Of a stretch of 64,000 nt of DNA, positions 23,471 through 35,512 are shown piece after piece. The notes beneath the pieces were generated by a model that did not search any database, was not told where the DNA came from, and saw nothing but the letters and a program-made list of their open reading frames with translations. The first letter of the stretch is position 1; the number at the start of each line of letters is the position of its first letter. The position numbers were made by a program, and so were the translations under genes. The DNA comes from Paraglomus occultum (Eukaryota; Glomeromycota; Glomeromycetes; Paraglomerales; Paraglomeraceae). Location of the stretch: contig CAJVPJ010000012.1 of assembly GCA_910592205.1 (NCBI GenBank), positions 24,154-88,153 on the forward strand. Reading direction: 5' to 3'.

Positions 23471-24707
23471 ATGTCTCTACAAAAAACATTCCAATCTTGG
23501 CTGGCGTCCACTCCGCAACTCTTGCTTGACCTCCGACCCTTAACTTGTCACTTTAAAAAACGCATAATTCCGTCTACATGTATCCCTCTCTCTGAAATAT
23601 CTTACCTTTGGTTCGAACTACCAACAAAGCAAGTTCCATTTGCCGTATTGGAACCACATACCGATGTGGGTTGCAGCAAGACGTACTTGATAAGTAGAGG
23701 ATGGAAGGTAAACTGGATATTTGAAGACACTGAAGAGCTGTGGAAAATTGCTAGAGAGTCCAACTGTGTGGAAGAGGGAGACGGGAGCAGCAATGGACGG
23801 CAACAATGGGTGCTATTCCAACCGAATCCGTTTCTAATGTCTATTATCGATTCTGTCGAACAGTCCTTTTTGAAATTGGGAGATTGCACAGAATCATTCG
23901 CCTTACACTGCTTGGACGTTGGCTGTGGAAGTGGCAGGGATGCAGCGTGGTTATGTGCTAGCAGGAATAAGGTGGAATGGCGCGTGACAGCTGTCGATGC
24001 ATGGCCAGGTGCGTTAGAGAGAACAAGGGCTTTGGCCAAGGGATTGGGCGTTGAGAAGAGGGTTGAGACGATTAACGCGAAGGTTATGGCCGATGGTGAT
24101 ATTAGAGGAATAAATGAGGATGATAATGCTGGCGGTGACGATAAGAGTGGCTTGAAGGTCAAAGAAGTAGGAATTGACCATTGCGGCGAGCTAAGCAATG
24201 ACGATGCATCTGTTGTCCAAACACATAAAGCAGGTAAAGTTTGCTTCCCTGTTAATGTTTTAACGTGTTTGTAATAGCGTCCATGAATTCGAACAAATAC
24301 ACAAGCAAACAAATAAGCAAACAAATATCATTCTAGCGCCTGTTAGTCTTTCCAAACGACCGCAATTCAGCTCAACTCTGACATCATTGCCGTTCTTGGA
24401 ACGCACCTACGACTTGATTCTAATGATCCGGTTTCTGTCGAGAGAGTTGTTTCCTACGATCCGTCAATTGGTTAGACCGGGTGGATATGTGTTGATTAGT
24501 ACTTTTGTGAATTCACCGTCTCATCCTCTATACTCGAATCCTAAATCTAACAAGCATCGGTTAGAATTGAACGAGTTGATGGGCATTTTTGAGAAATGGG
24601 ATGACTTTGATATCGTAAAGGATGTTATTGAAGTCATTGAAGACGGACGACCCGTCAATTCTTTTCTCGCGCGGAAGGTTGTTGGACACGTTTGCCCTAT
24701 GTCGTAA
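23471..24707 (+). CDS. SAM-dependent methyltransferase with degenerate N-terminal rhodanese-like domain
   Basis: Two exons: 23471-24233 and 24337-24707; 377 aa. Residues 1-85 resemble a rhodanese fold (LLLDLRPLTCHFKKRIIPST, then LPTKQVPFAVL, then LISRGWKVNWI), but no clean CxxGxR active-site loop is visible; GCSK occupies that region, so sulfurtransferase activity is doubtful. Residues ~145-370 form a class I methyltransferase: SAM motif I LDVGCGSGRD (148-157), an acidic end to strand 2 (VTAVDAW), a hydrophilic low-complexity insertion, then YDLILMIRFL and LVRPGGYVLISTFV. The acceptor is unknown; similar fungal rhodanese-methyltransferase fusions exist. A long antisense open frame (23602-24324) is a shadow of exon 1. 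Confidence 0.85.
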
Positions 24708-27511
24708 GAATTTTCTCACGTTATTCATTCTATCCAATAGTTGTATTTTGGTCTTCCTAACGTTACCACAAGCATTTGCCATAACAATGTTAACAGATAT
24801 AGACCTAGTGCAATGATATAAAGATGTACTATTATTACACGTAGTTAGTATTAGTGAGACATGACGTAATAATGATTTAGGTTTCTATTTATAATGACGC
24901 TAATTAATTAATTCTGTAACGTATCGTTCATAGAATAAATGTCAAACCATCTTAATTATCAATTAGGAAAAATAAGTAACCTTTTTATTAGAATTTCTAT
25001 TATTCGCATGTACTCGTTAAAATATATTCTGATAAAATAAATCTTTTTCGCCTAGTGATCAGAAGCGATATCGCCGTAATTCGACCCTGAGCCTTGAGCG
25101 AGACCATATTAATATGTCAAAAATAAATTCTATTAATATGAATAATAATAACCCAGCATCATAATTTTACGTGTAGTATAGAATCGTGAGAAATTCTGAT
25201 TATTTTCATCTCAAATTGTCCCAAACGGGAAGTAGCAAAAATGTCGATAAGAAGGTAAATATCCGGCTTGGCATTAAGCTAAAGAATATCGTACCGGGAA
25301 AACAACCATACCGAAAATTATATTTCATAATGTCCCGATTAATAACCTTATTATTATGACTATTAATTTCCAGGCAGATCGGCCCGTGTTTCCACCTGAT
25401 GCGAAAACAATGCCGGCTGAGAAATAAAGATAATTACACAGCGCGGGCGGTCTTCGGGTCGGTCTTTATGTCTTAGCGCACATAATGCGCGCATTTGTTA
25501 TTTACATTTTAATTAATTATAGAAATGACACAAAACATTAGCGCAATTCATTGTTCCGACATATAAAGCTGTAACATGCATCACATGACTGCATAACAAT
25601 AAAGAAAAGCAACAAGTCTTGTTATAACCCCAAAATGAGTGAGACTATAATAGAATAATAGCAAGCACATAATCTCCCATATATTCTAGCAATTCGACCA
25701 AAAATTTTATAGTGTACAAAACAAAGGAGAACCTAATTTTTCCTTTCGAAATGCGCGTCTAATCTAAAGGTCACCCAATACTGCAATGCGCTCTTAGTCT
25801 TATGCATGACGAAAAACTCGGTTGCATGATTTTGCAATTGGTGATGTTACAATGGCAACCAACATGGACAAATGGTACCTAAGCTTACATATATAATCTT
25901 ATACTCGTCAATTTAAGATAAGCTACAAAGTAAAACGATTTGTCGTAATGTGAAGATCACAAGCGTAAAGTTTCATGATTGTCTAACCATTTAAAAACGT
26001 TATTCGCGTGCACAGCATATACCGACCCATGTGAAAATCCAATCTCCCCGTGTAGAAATCGATTGTTTGACCCGAGAAACTTTCTTGTGTCGAAATCCGC
26101 ACCGGCCAAAATCAAAACAATACCGAGCATAATATTATGTCATCTCTTACATCCAGAGTATAAAAAAAGCAAGTAGGCGCAAAAACGGAGCGAACGCAAC
26201 AAGAGGTTTAACAATGTAATTAATCTAAATGACAGCGATCGTATTGATATCCCCTTCGATTTTGTTTCACAAGACAATTAGACGCCGAAAAACGTTGTCT
26301 TTCAGTTACCAAGCCACAATACTTTTATGTAACACGTTGTTAGACCTTGTTACAGAGCATGTTTCCCCCCCCCACATATTTTAAAATTCTTTATCAAACG
26401 CATTCAGTTTTCGGCATTGATGGTGGAAAAAGAAAAAAGTCTATTTAGACTTTTCTTACCGGAAATTAGTCAAAAGTGGAAGTGATATTAGACTATTTAA
26501 GTGTGAACAAGGGAAAAGATATGAGAGTATGACAAAAAGAAGATCGGGCCTAGAAGTGAAGATTGTGGTCGAATAGAAATGTGCGTTTCATTAGATTGCG
26601 AGACGATACGTTGACTACTTATGTTCGACAATCAAAAGGCAATAATCATTTCCCAAATCTATAAACCCCATTTGCAAGAGTGTGGCTGAAACGTATCACC
26701 TTCTAAATATAGCAATCATTTACACGTTCACCCGACAGGATTACATATAGTGTAAACAATGGTGGGACACAATCGGCACAAGGAAAATGAAATGTTTGCG
26801 CCCGACTTTAATATCCGAGAAAAGAGATAAAACAGCCATGCAAGTTTCAAATCGCGTGCACATGTAAAATGACAAAACGTTTTTTTTTTCTTGTCAGTCC
26901 TGTTATCCACAGACAGCCCAGCATGACCGCGACGCAATACTAAAGTGGCGCACAAATTATGTCACTTGACCTCATCCCTGAATTCCAAGGAGAGTCTAAT
27001 TTTCTTTTCCCTGATATCATAACTCAACCGCTCATTTTCAATATGCGGTTTGGACAAAAATGAGACAATACATATGCTACTTGTCATCTGGAAATTGGAG
27101 AGAATTAATAAAAAAAAAGTCTTTGTTATTTTTGCTTATACTTCGGCGTTACCATAATTTAAAATCCAACAATCCTCACCAACCCCAATACAGTTTATAT
27201 GTTACAAGTAAACCATAAAAATTGCTCATACATAGAAATTAAATACTATCCTTTGTTTAGAGAAATGCTAGCTAGGAATATACAAGTGCTTTAACAAAAT
27301 ATTTGTATCGACATAATTTAAAGTCCAAGTGATGAATAAAATAAAATCGGAATAATGTATGCAAATTGTGGGAGTAAAACAATGACAAAAATTGACTTCT
27401 TTCTCCCATGATAATCATTTGCCAGAATGATTCTATTGAGAATGTATGTGATCCGCGGTATGTTTTTTTAAAAATAATAAAGTCTGAATGGAATGAATAG
27501 ATCCGTAGGGT
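24708..27511. other. Intergenic region, no supportable gene
   Basis: 2.8 kb between the convergent methyltransferase and FYVE genes. AT-rich, with an uninterrupted C run near 26366. Open frames at 25979-26176 and 26728-26955 are short and motif-free. No transposon ends or RNA genes recognised. Confidence 0.55.
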
Positions 27512-29401
27512 TCATTTTGTGTCTTTGAAACAATTCTCACATACGCGCGACCACACGCCACCCCAATCTTCATTGCCATCGGGGAAGAGGAGCATCGAAT
27601 AAGCACTGTGTGTACTGCAGAATATGTCGCCACATCTAGAAAAAAAAGAGAGAGAGAGATGAAACAAAAGTGAACAAAAGCAAAATTGCAGGTATTGGTT
27701 TCTTATTTGCCGTCAAGAAAATTATTTACCTTCGACAATGATGCCGCCTATTCCACCAATTAAACTTTACGGTGCACTGATAATGTTGACATGTTGAAAC
27801 TTCGTCGTCTTCAACCCAACGCTTTGTCAGAGCAAAACGAGCCTGATGCCGAATAATCTCTTCTTCAGTCATTAGCAACATTGGATTCGTATACGATTCA
27901 CGACGAGACTACAAGTATTAAATGTATAAAAACACAACAGTTAATATGACCGGTCGATTCATATCAAGTTATCGTTTGCAGTAATACATACCTGCGGAGG
28001 CGATAAACATCTCGCGGGCATCAAATCGGGAACACCTCCGTCCAAACTCTTTCTATCGTTTTTCTTTTCATTCTTCTTCTCAATCTTGTCAATCTTGCTT
28101 TTCTCCAATTCTTTCTTTAATAAGCTAATTGAATTTTGTTGCGGTTTATGCTTCTTAACGCTCTTCTTATCTCCCGCATTCCCATTATTGTTCTTATTAC
28201 CGCCGCTAATACTGCTAGAGCTCTGCGTCCTTGCATGTCCATAATTACCATCACCAACTGTCGGTCCCATGGTATGCCTACGATACTTTTCGCTCATTAG
28301 ACGGTCCATCTTGCACTCTAAACCTTTCAACAGTTTTTCCATCGAATTGATCATTGTCGATTGACCCGATGCAACAGCTTCGACTTGTCTTATTTTCTCC
28401 TCATATTCACGTTCTTTCAATTCTAGCGTATACTCAATATCCTTTTTCATGTTCAGTAATTCCCTGAAAGCAATTCGTGACTTGTCCATCTGTGATTGGA
28501 GGTCGTTTAACTCGTCGGCTTGACGACGGCAATTGTCCATGATGGATTTCCACTCTATCGGAATCTCGTCATCAGAGATATCCGAACCCGATTCGAGATC
28601 TATGCTTAACCTGGACGTGACAGAGTTTAGAAAATCGTTTTGCTTGAGAAGTTCCTTGCTGTCTTCGAGGGTGGCAACTACCTCATCTCTTGTCTGTTTG
28701 TACTGAACTTCGAGATGCTTCTTTTCATTCAACATTGCGGCATGATTCTGCTGTAGGCCGGCAAGTGTCTCCTTGACGCTATCAATCTCTTTTTTGAGTT
28801 TAGATACCTGGTCGTAGACAGTAGGGTCTTTTTCCTTTTCATCGTCGGAAACGCTAGTTGACACACAAGATAGTGTTTCGCTTTCTGTGTCTTCGTCATC
28901 CGTAAGACCCATGCTCGTTTTCTTTTCTATGCTCTCTTTGTAAAATGACCTATCGCGAAATGTCGAGTCGTCTCCGTGATGCATACCCCGTTCACTATTC
29001 TTGTACAGTGTGCTCAGCGTGTATTCGTGTTTTGAAGGTGGTGTCATAGACATTTTTGGACAGGGTTCGTCAATATCAAATACTAATCTTGGTGGGCGTG
29101 GTATATTATAGTCCTTGTGCGAAACATCCCTTCGTGGACTCCGCACTGCTTTGATGGAGCGATTGGTAGGGATACTACCTGAACTATTTGATCTTCGCCG
29201 TTGTCTCTAATGAAGAAGATGATGTGCAAAGTATAAGGGTTAGAATGAATATGTGCACGAATGATGGAGGATGATAGACAATATAAGAAAATTGGTTATA
29301 ATGAATCACAGAGAGTTATCACGGGTTACGACGAAAGTGAATTAACATACCGAACTTAAACGATTACGAGGACTGTCTAGACCTGATGCCGGTATATTCA
29401 T
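27512..29401 (-). CDS. Coiled-coil FYVE zinc-finger protein (PI3P-binding)
   Basis: Four exons on the complement: 29351-29401, 27992-29206, 27730-27908, 27512-27635; 522 aa. The FYVE finger is split between the last two exons. The N-terminal ~110 residues are basic and Ser-rich. Heptad-rich coiled coils lie at about 130-310 (SKLKKEIDSVKETLAGLQQN and AFRELLNMKKDIEYTLELKE), followed by a low-complexity Lys/Asn segment. The C-terminal finger (~455-520) has all three PI3P-binding signatures: WVEDDEV (WxxD), RRHHCRRCG and RVCENCF. Two zinc positions deviate from the usual Cys pairs (CQHYQC at the start, FCSTHS in the middle), a His-containing variant seen in fungal FYVE fingers. Such proteins act as endosomal tethers or adaptors; this one's partner is unknown. 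The alternative read-through end at 27959 would lose the finger. Confidence 0.9.
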
Positions 29402-32400
29402 AATATGGAGGAATAGGACGCTGTCACCGTTTCGTTATTAATCTCCTATCCGTTTGTCTGGTGGTGTATAGTATATCTCTGGTGTTGCAGTGTTTGTAGT
29501 GTATAAGAGTGTTTGTCAATGCGTCCGTAGCCGTTCTATATGACAGCTATTATAAAGTTTTTGTTATAACTCTGCAAGTCTATTTAGTCTTCTGCAAGTG
29601 GTCTTTATTTTGGTTGAAGATAAACAAATTGTTATTGAATGACAGGTTATCTTGGAAATGACACGTTGCGGTGTATCTAAAATGGGTTCTTTTGCAAATA
29701 CTCTACAAAGTATTCAAACAGACGACGCAACGACGAAAAGAAAATTTTGTATCTGAAAAAGTGTTGAAGGCTTATTTATTTATATAGTATTGTCTTAATA
29801 CGTTAGGGGTTCACAATAAGGAGTCATAGTTCGGGAAAAAAAAATAAATGATGTATAATAATAGTCAATAGTTTAATCTAAAATATACTCATTATTTGAA
29901 TAATAAAGGGCCAAGAAATAAAAGTAATGTTTGATGTATATTTTTATACGCATTATTTTATGCTACAATTGTGGATTTGCAAAATATCAACCATGATTTT
30001 TACAGATCCGAGCAATGTGTTAACCGGCAACTCATTAATCGCAGTCAGATAAATCGTTTTGTGACAAGGAGAGACAGCGCACAAGGATAACAGATCCGCA
30101 TTCTGAACCTTCGTCCTTTTTTCTCTGAAATATTTATTCTACACAGGATGGGAATATCGTATTAATGATCCCCACATTCTATCACAATATTCCGTGGTTT
30201 ATATGTTTTATTGTAAATGCGTATTAAGAGAATAGAAGGACAAAAGGGTACACGCGGATGCTGAGCAGTTACATTAATTGTGCAACTATGAGCAATCTGC
30301 GGACTGTGGATGGTTGCATTCAGCTATCGAGAAATAGTGAGTAAAAAGAAAGCGTATTAATAATTCATAATAAGATGTAATTCTTCTTCCCAACGTGACT
30401 GATGAACGCCCAACATCGTAATAACAATCATCTGATACAATGAACCTGGTTGATTTTCCCAAATCTATCCATGTACGACCAGCATATATTTATCTATTGT
30501 ATTTTTTTCAATTCACTCCCTAATATCACTTTTTGATTATTTATTATACATGCCAAATACAGTTTTTTTTTTTCTCTCTCTTTGCTGATATACAAATTAT
30601 TGAACTGTATGATGATGTAGAGACACGTGTATTTATTGAGATATCACATACTGGCATAATTCGCTTACCTCTGTCTGGTCCAATCATATTCTTACCTAAC
30701 CCCATGTTATAGTTTTCTAGGTCAGCCACAATCAATGCTGCGGTGCTTGCTCCCCCCCACCGCATTGTATGCGATGGTGAGCTTGAGTAAATGGTAAGGT
30801 AAGCAAGTAAACTAAACACGGTAATAGCAATGGGATGTATAGTTTCTGTGGGCAGCGAGGAGTTTGGCAATGACATTCCCAAGTCGAGTATGATGTTAGT
30901 ATGATTACCCATGGCTGCATATGTGTGAAATACGTATGCGCATAAAAGCCACACACACTGTTTTAGTAATCATCGCATTGTACAGGAATAATATCAATAC
31001 TAATACAGTAACAAAAACATCCGAATCACATGCTTGAGGAAACATTTAATACAATGCTAGTGCGCAGAAACCTATCCATAGTTTGGATTAGTCTCATTTG
31101 GTAAAAGAACAGTGGCACCTGCATTTCGCGAACGAGACGAGAACGCTAAATTTGCTCGTTTATGTTTTGCGATCTTGATTCAACAATCACCGAACACCTA
31201 GTTGCATATGCCGGAACATGTCTTTCCCAACCTTGGCCCATGCGAGAAGATTATAGAGTCGGAAATGAGAGGAGAAAGAAATGCATAAATGCGATGAAAA
31301 GACCCGTCTGATATGCAACTACAAAAAATGAGGATGTTTAGAAACCAAGGCATTTGCAACAGACAAATTATAAAATGTGCCATTTAACTTTAAACATTAT
31401 CAACCGACATTGGTACGATTAAAGTATTAGTGGCTTCATTAATCGCTTTATCTAAAAAACTTTATTATATATCTTAAATTCTCTTGCTCACCCAAAAATT
31501 TGCTCGATAGTGTAAACTGAGTTACACGTCTTTTTCAATACTTGCTCGGGCCACTCGGATACTTGAAAATACAATATTACGAGACCGTGATGTTTACGAT
31601 ATGCAATCATCTCAAGCTTACCATTACCACGTTATGATAATCAATATCATTGTGTGTGTGTATGTATGGTGTGTATGTATGGTGTGTATGTGTGGAGTGT
31701 GTGTGGAGTGTATGTATGGTGTGTATGTTCTGAGTGCCCTTGACAAGTCGAATAGAATTTCAACTTTTAGAATGGGCGGTCAGTTGCCTGTACATGTTCA
31801 AAAATAATAAACCATCGATTTAATACTGATTTCTACCCATATGGATGTTCGTTAGCGAAACATTCTTCAAAAAACGTATTAGCAGTAACTCCCATTTGCT
31901 ATTGGTACTATTGATCAGAATCCCAAACTGTTTTGTCATAGAATCGGTATTCAAAGTGTTGTAACAGATACTCGATACAAGAATTCATCTTAATGCTCGC
32001 AGTTTCATATTTGTAATTTAAGCATCTAATCTGGCAGTTCAATATGATCTGTGAAACGTGGCGTGGATTGATCCGATATTTTGAATAAAACAAATGGTCT
32101 ACGAAATTACCAATGTTTATTGTAATAATGGTAAACAGGAAATCAATTCCAAATACTCGTTTAGTTTTAATGTTTCTCAGTGCGTTGTGTTGTACTCCTG
32201 CAATGTGTCGATTATTCGCAACAACTATCTTTGTTATTAGGAAAGCCATTGCATTGGATGTCTTTACGAAATAGCAGGAGGGGTAATTCCAAAAAGCAAA
32301 AATGCAGCATGTCTTCTTGAATTCTATAGAAATTATAGTATGTTGTAATATTAGGTTTATTTGATCGTTCCTCGACCAGTTATTTAAAACATCGTATATA

Positions 32401-34012
32401 ACAACGCATTTACATTCAATGCATCTCTTTACATCAAGGAGACATGTATATCGACGCACTTGGCTTCTTCTGTGCATATACCTTTTACCTACATGCAGGT
32501 CTATACGTTCGTCCATTGTGCCTCCGCCAATAAAAACATCTATTAGACTACGTCTCCTATCGGTTCATTTTCTGCATATTAATATGTGTGTATAAGAAGA
32601 GTAATTTGAATATGAATGTCTTCTCCGGAGGTGAGCGTCGATTGACCGTCGATTGACCGTCGGGCCCAAACATTATTTTGTGGAGATAGAATTCTCCTGC
32701 TGTCTATTTAATACGTTACGATAGTCCGTCGAAAAATCATTAAAATGTCGAAATACCCCCCTGATGTATACTTGGTTTTGGATACACAGATGTTAATGCC
32801 GTGTGACCGAGATGAGAATAGATAGAGAGATGAGGAGAGGAGGGTGAAAAAAACTATTAGGTGATAACCGGAGCAATTGCCAAATGAGTAGATATACTTG
32901 ACCGTATAAATGTCTTGGTGCCCTTGATGGGCGTAACGATACGGAGCATTTTTGATCTAACTGCCAATTCGGTGTCAATGGGATAATTGGATACAATAAA
33001 CAAAGAGATTTACAATAACTGTATGAATATCAATTCTTCAAAAAAACCCGACAAACAAAACCAGATATATATTATTCTGGTTTCTTTGACAAGAATGTTA
33101 TGGATTCGATTGTAAGTTATCTCCGTATCATGAATAAACATATGATTATCATTAGTCTACTGCGTCTCGATGATGGCTGAGCTTGTCACGTGAAGTATAA
33201 CTCTATCAACAAATGCGCCATCTCAAAAAGTTGAAAAACTATTTCCATGGCTGAGCACGGAACGGGGCAATATGCACTCAACACTTACGTTACACACAAT
33301 TCTGGTAACCAAAAAATCTAAAAGAAAGGAAGTCATTCAAAAAAATGCTTAAATTGGGCAATTACCACAAATACAAGAATTCTGGTTGCTAATGTTGTGA
33401 ATTATTGCCAAAAAAGTTGCCGTTCTTATTTTGTTGTCATCAACAAGCATATACGTTTATTTCGGGTTAATTCGTCAACAATAGTATTAATATAATCAGA
33501 TATTATTATTTGTGGCAATTCGAGGGAAACATGACAGCACTTCATATGCTAAACGCACAGTGATTCTAAACAAATCGATCTATTAATATTGAAAATACGA
33601 CACTATGATGTATCATGATGACATTCTATTTTTGTGGGACAGCCTTGGCTCATGCATATAACCTATTAACTGACTTCCATTGTATTTTTAAAGAAATATT
33701 GATATGAACTTAATCCATCATGGAACCAATGTATCAGAGAAAAAATTGCTCCATATATTTTTAAAAATGTACGGCAATAAAATGTCCCGGTGAATATCCG
33801 GATAAAGAAAAGAACACTTGTGAAAATTTAGGAAACATAAAAAATCAATAATACTGAATAGACATAACATCAACACAGACGTGGTAGAACGTTCAGTAAT
33901 TGGTCTTGGAACTTAGCTCTTTCAATCGAGGCTTGGTTAATCTCCCTCCTGCTTAAATCGCTAACAGTTAACAATCTTACTTTTGGCTTTAACAGGTTCT
34001 CGATTGCTAATT
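29402..34012. other. Gene-poor region, no supportable gene
   Basis: 4.6 kb of AT-rich DNA. The longest open frame, 31908-32516 (minus, 202 codons), shows no known domain and is closed by stops on the opposite strand; it may be a decayed element. A TG-rich minisatellite lies at 31650-31727, and a tandem 11-mer (gattgaccgtc) at about 32640. The segment near 33710-33800 resembles one near 35360-35500, so it belongs to a dispersed repeat. Confidence 0.5.
31650..31727. repeat. TG-rich minisatellite (GTGTGTATGTATG-like units)
   Basis: About six imperfect units made of TGTGTATGTATGG and TGTGGAG variants in tandem. Simple tandem repeat in an otherwise gene-poor stretch. Confidence 0.75.
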
Positions 34013-34730
34013 ATGCTGCAGTTATTCTTCTATCCTAAATCGGTGAGATCAATTCCGATAGTCGGTAGACTTGTAAATACAACAAAGAAAACGCGTCTGT
34101 TAAAACAATCGCATTGGCCAATTACGAGTATTTGCTCAGTGGTTTCGAAACCCTCGGTTTATACGACTGCAGAATCGGTGGAACAGCCAGGGATAATTAA
34201 TGTGTATATCACTATTATATGAATAATAGCGCAAGTGTTGAGTGAAATTTACAGAGTTTCAAACTATAAGCTAAAGGTGAGTTGATGATGGTATGTTGAG
34301 CTAGCAAGATTTTCATCGCTTGCACACACGTTTTATCGTTTCGCTGACTAAACTATCTAATGATATATAATACTTTAAATATTATTTGAATGAATTAGAT
34401 TACAGTAGCGGTGCATTTCGCGCAGTTGTCGGGTACTAAAGCGGTTTATTTGTGCAATACTAATACTGATACGTATATTAACCGGTATCCAAATATGGAT
34501 TGTATTACTCACATCAGGTGCAAGCGCAGAGAATGTGGAGGAATACTACCCCATTTCCTTTGCCGCATAAATTCAACGGCAATGCAATGCTAATGCGGTG
34601 GGCCCCAACGGCTGCAAAGAAAGAGAGTTCTGCAGAAATGAAGAAGGCCAATTATCTGAGCAGTAGAGAACAGGCAGATATCGCCTGCATAAACCGCTCG
34701 TTGGTCAGCAGCAAGCGTTCGGAAACTTGA
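34013..34730 (+). CDS. Possible two-exon small protein, unrecognised
   Basis: Two segments join in phase 0 with acceptable splice sites: 34013-34201 (ending AAT|GTGTAT) and 34518-34730 (after CATCAG), giving 133 aa. The N-terminus (MLQLFFYPKSVRSIPIVGRL) is hydrophobic and Arg/Lys-containing without acidic residues, which resembles a mitochondrial targeting sequence. The C-terminal half is basic and polar (KKESSAEMKKANYLSSREQA). I do not recognise a family. The intron would be 316 bases, longer than its neighbours, and an extra internal exon is possible. It is less AT-rich than its surroundings, which favours a real gene; a chance pairing cannot be excluded. Confidence 0.35.
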
Positions 34731-35512
34731 ATTCCGCAAGTAAATTATTAATACGAATAGTGATAGGCATTTATTGATGATACCATGCTCGTTATTACTT
34801 GTGGCGGCGGTTAAGTCACGTTAACGAGAATGCTGATCTTTGAACATGAAAAAATTATAGTGATACGGTTTGAATATCATGTAACTTAATTATTTATTGC
34901 GAAGAAATTGGTACGGGGGAACATTAGGATTGGTGTGGCTATAGAAGAGTTGAGTTGAATTAGAAATAATGTTATTGTTATGGTGCATGGCACTATGATA
35001 AACAATGAAAAATATACACGCAAAATATCCAAGAACCTTTGACAATAAGTTCTATTCATTTATATTCAGAACAATAAAATTCAATGCAGACAATGTAAAA
35101 CAGCTCGTTTGGGGTATGCTGCAATAAAACCAGGCAAAGTGAACATTTGACTATGTGAGGAGTTAAAATTGCTAGTGTGGCTGATTTTTTTAACTTTGAT
35201 TTAGTATGTCTGATAAATTCAATTGCATTTTTTAAATCCGTATTATAGTAATCTGGTATCAAACATAAAATTGGTGAGGTAAACGTTTTATTATAATAGC
35301 AGTAATATATTTCATATAGTTTATCACTATATAAAAATATAAATATGAACTAATTTGCATTAAATCCACCATGAAACCAAAGAATTACAGCATATTAAAA
35401 AAGAACAAGGAGAAAAAATTGCGCCATACGTTTTTAAATCAATGACACCCAAACTCTCCAAGAATATCTAGATGACGAAAACTTACTTATAAAAATTTAA
35501 ATTACTTCTTTA
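34731..35512. other. Intergenic spacer with one arm of a dispersed repeat
   Basis: No gene seen. The segment 35360-35500 is similar to 33710-33800 (shared words include gagaaaaaattgc, ccatac/ccatat and tttttaaa), so the two are probably copies of one decayed element. Confidence 0.45.

Noticed and set aside
23602-24324. 240-codon minus-strand frame
   Set aside because: Antisense shadow of the methyltransferase exon, rich in Ser/Pro/Leu as expected for a reverse-complement frame.
30544-30956. Overlapping minus-strand frames
   Set aside because: No motif and no homologous-looking segment; two overlapping frames of similar length suggest chance.
31908-32516. 202-codon open frame on the minus strand
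   Set aside because: Longest unexplained frame in the window, but it has no recognisable motif, no splice partners and unusual Cys/Ile-rich composition; could be a decayed element or chance.
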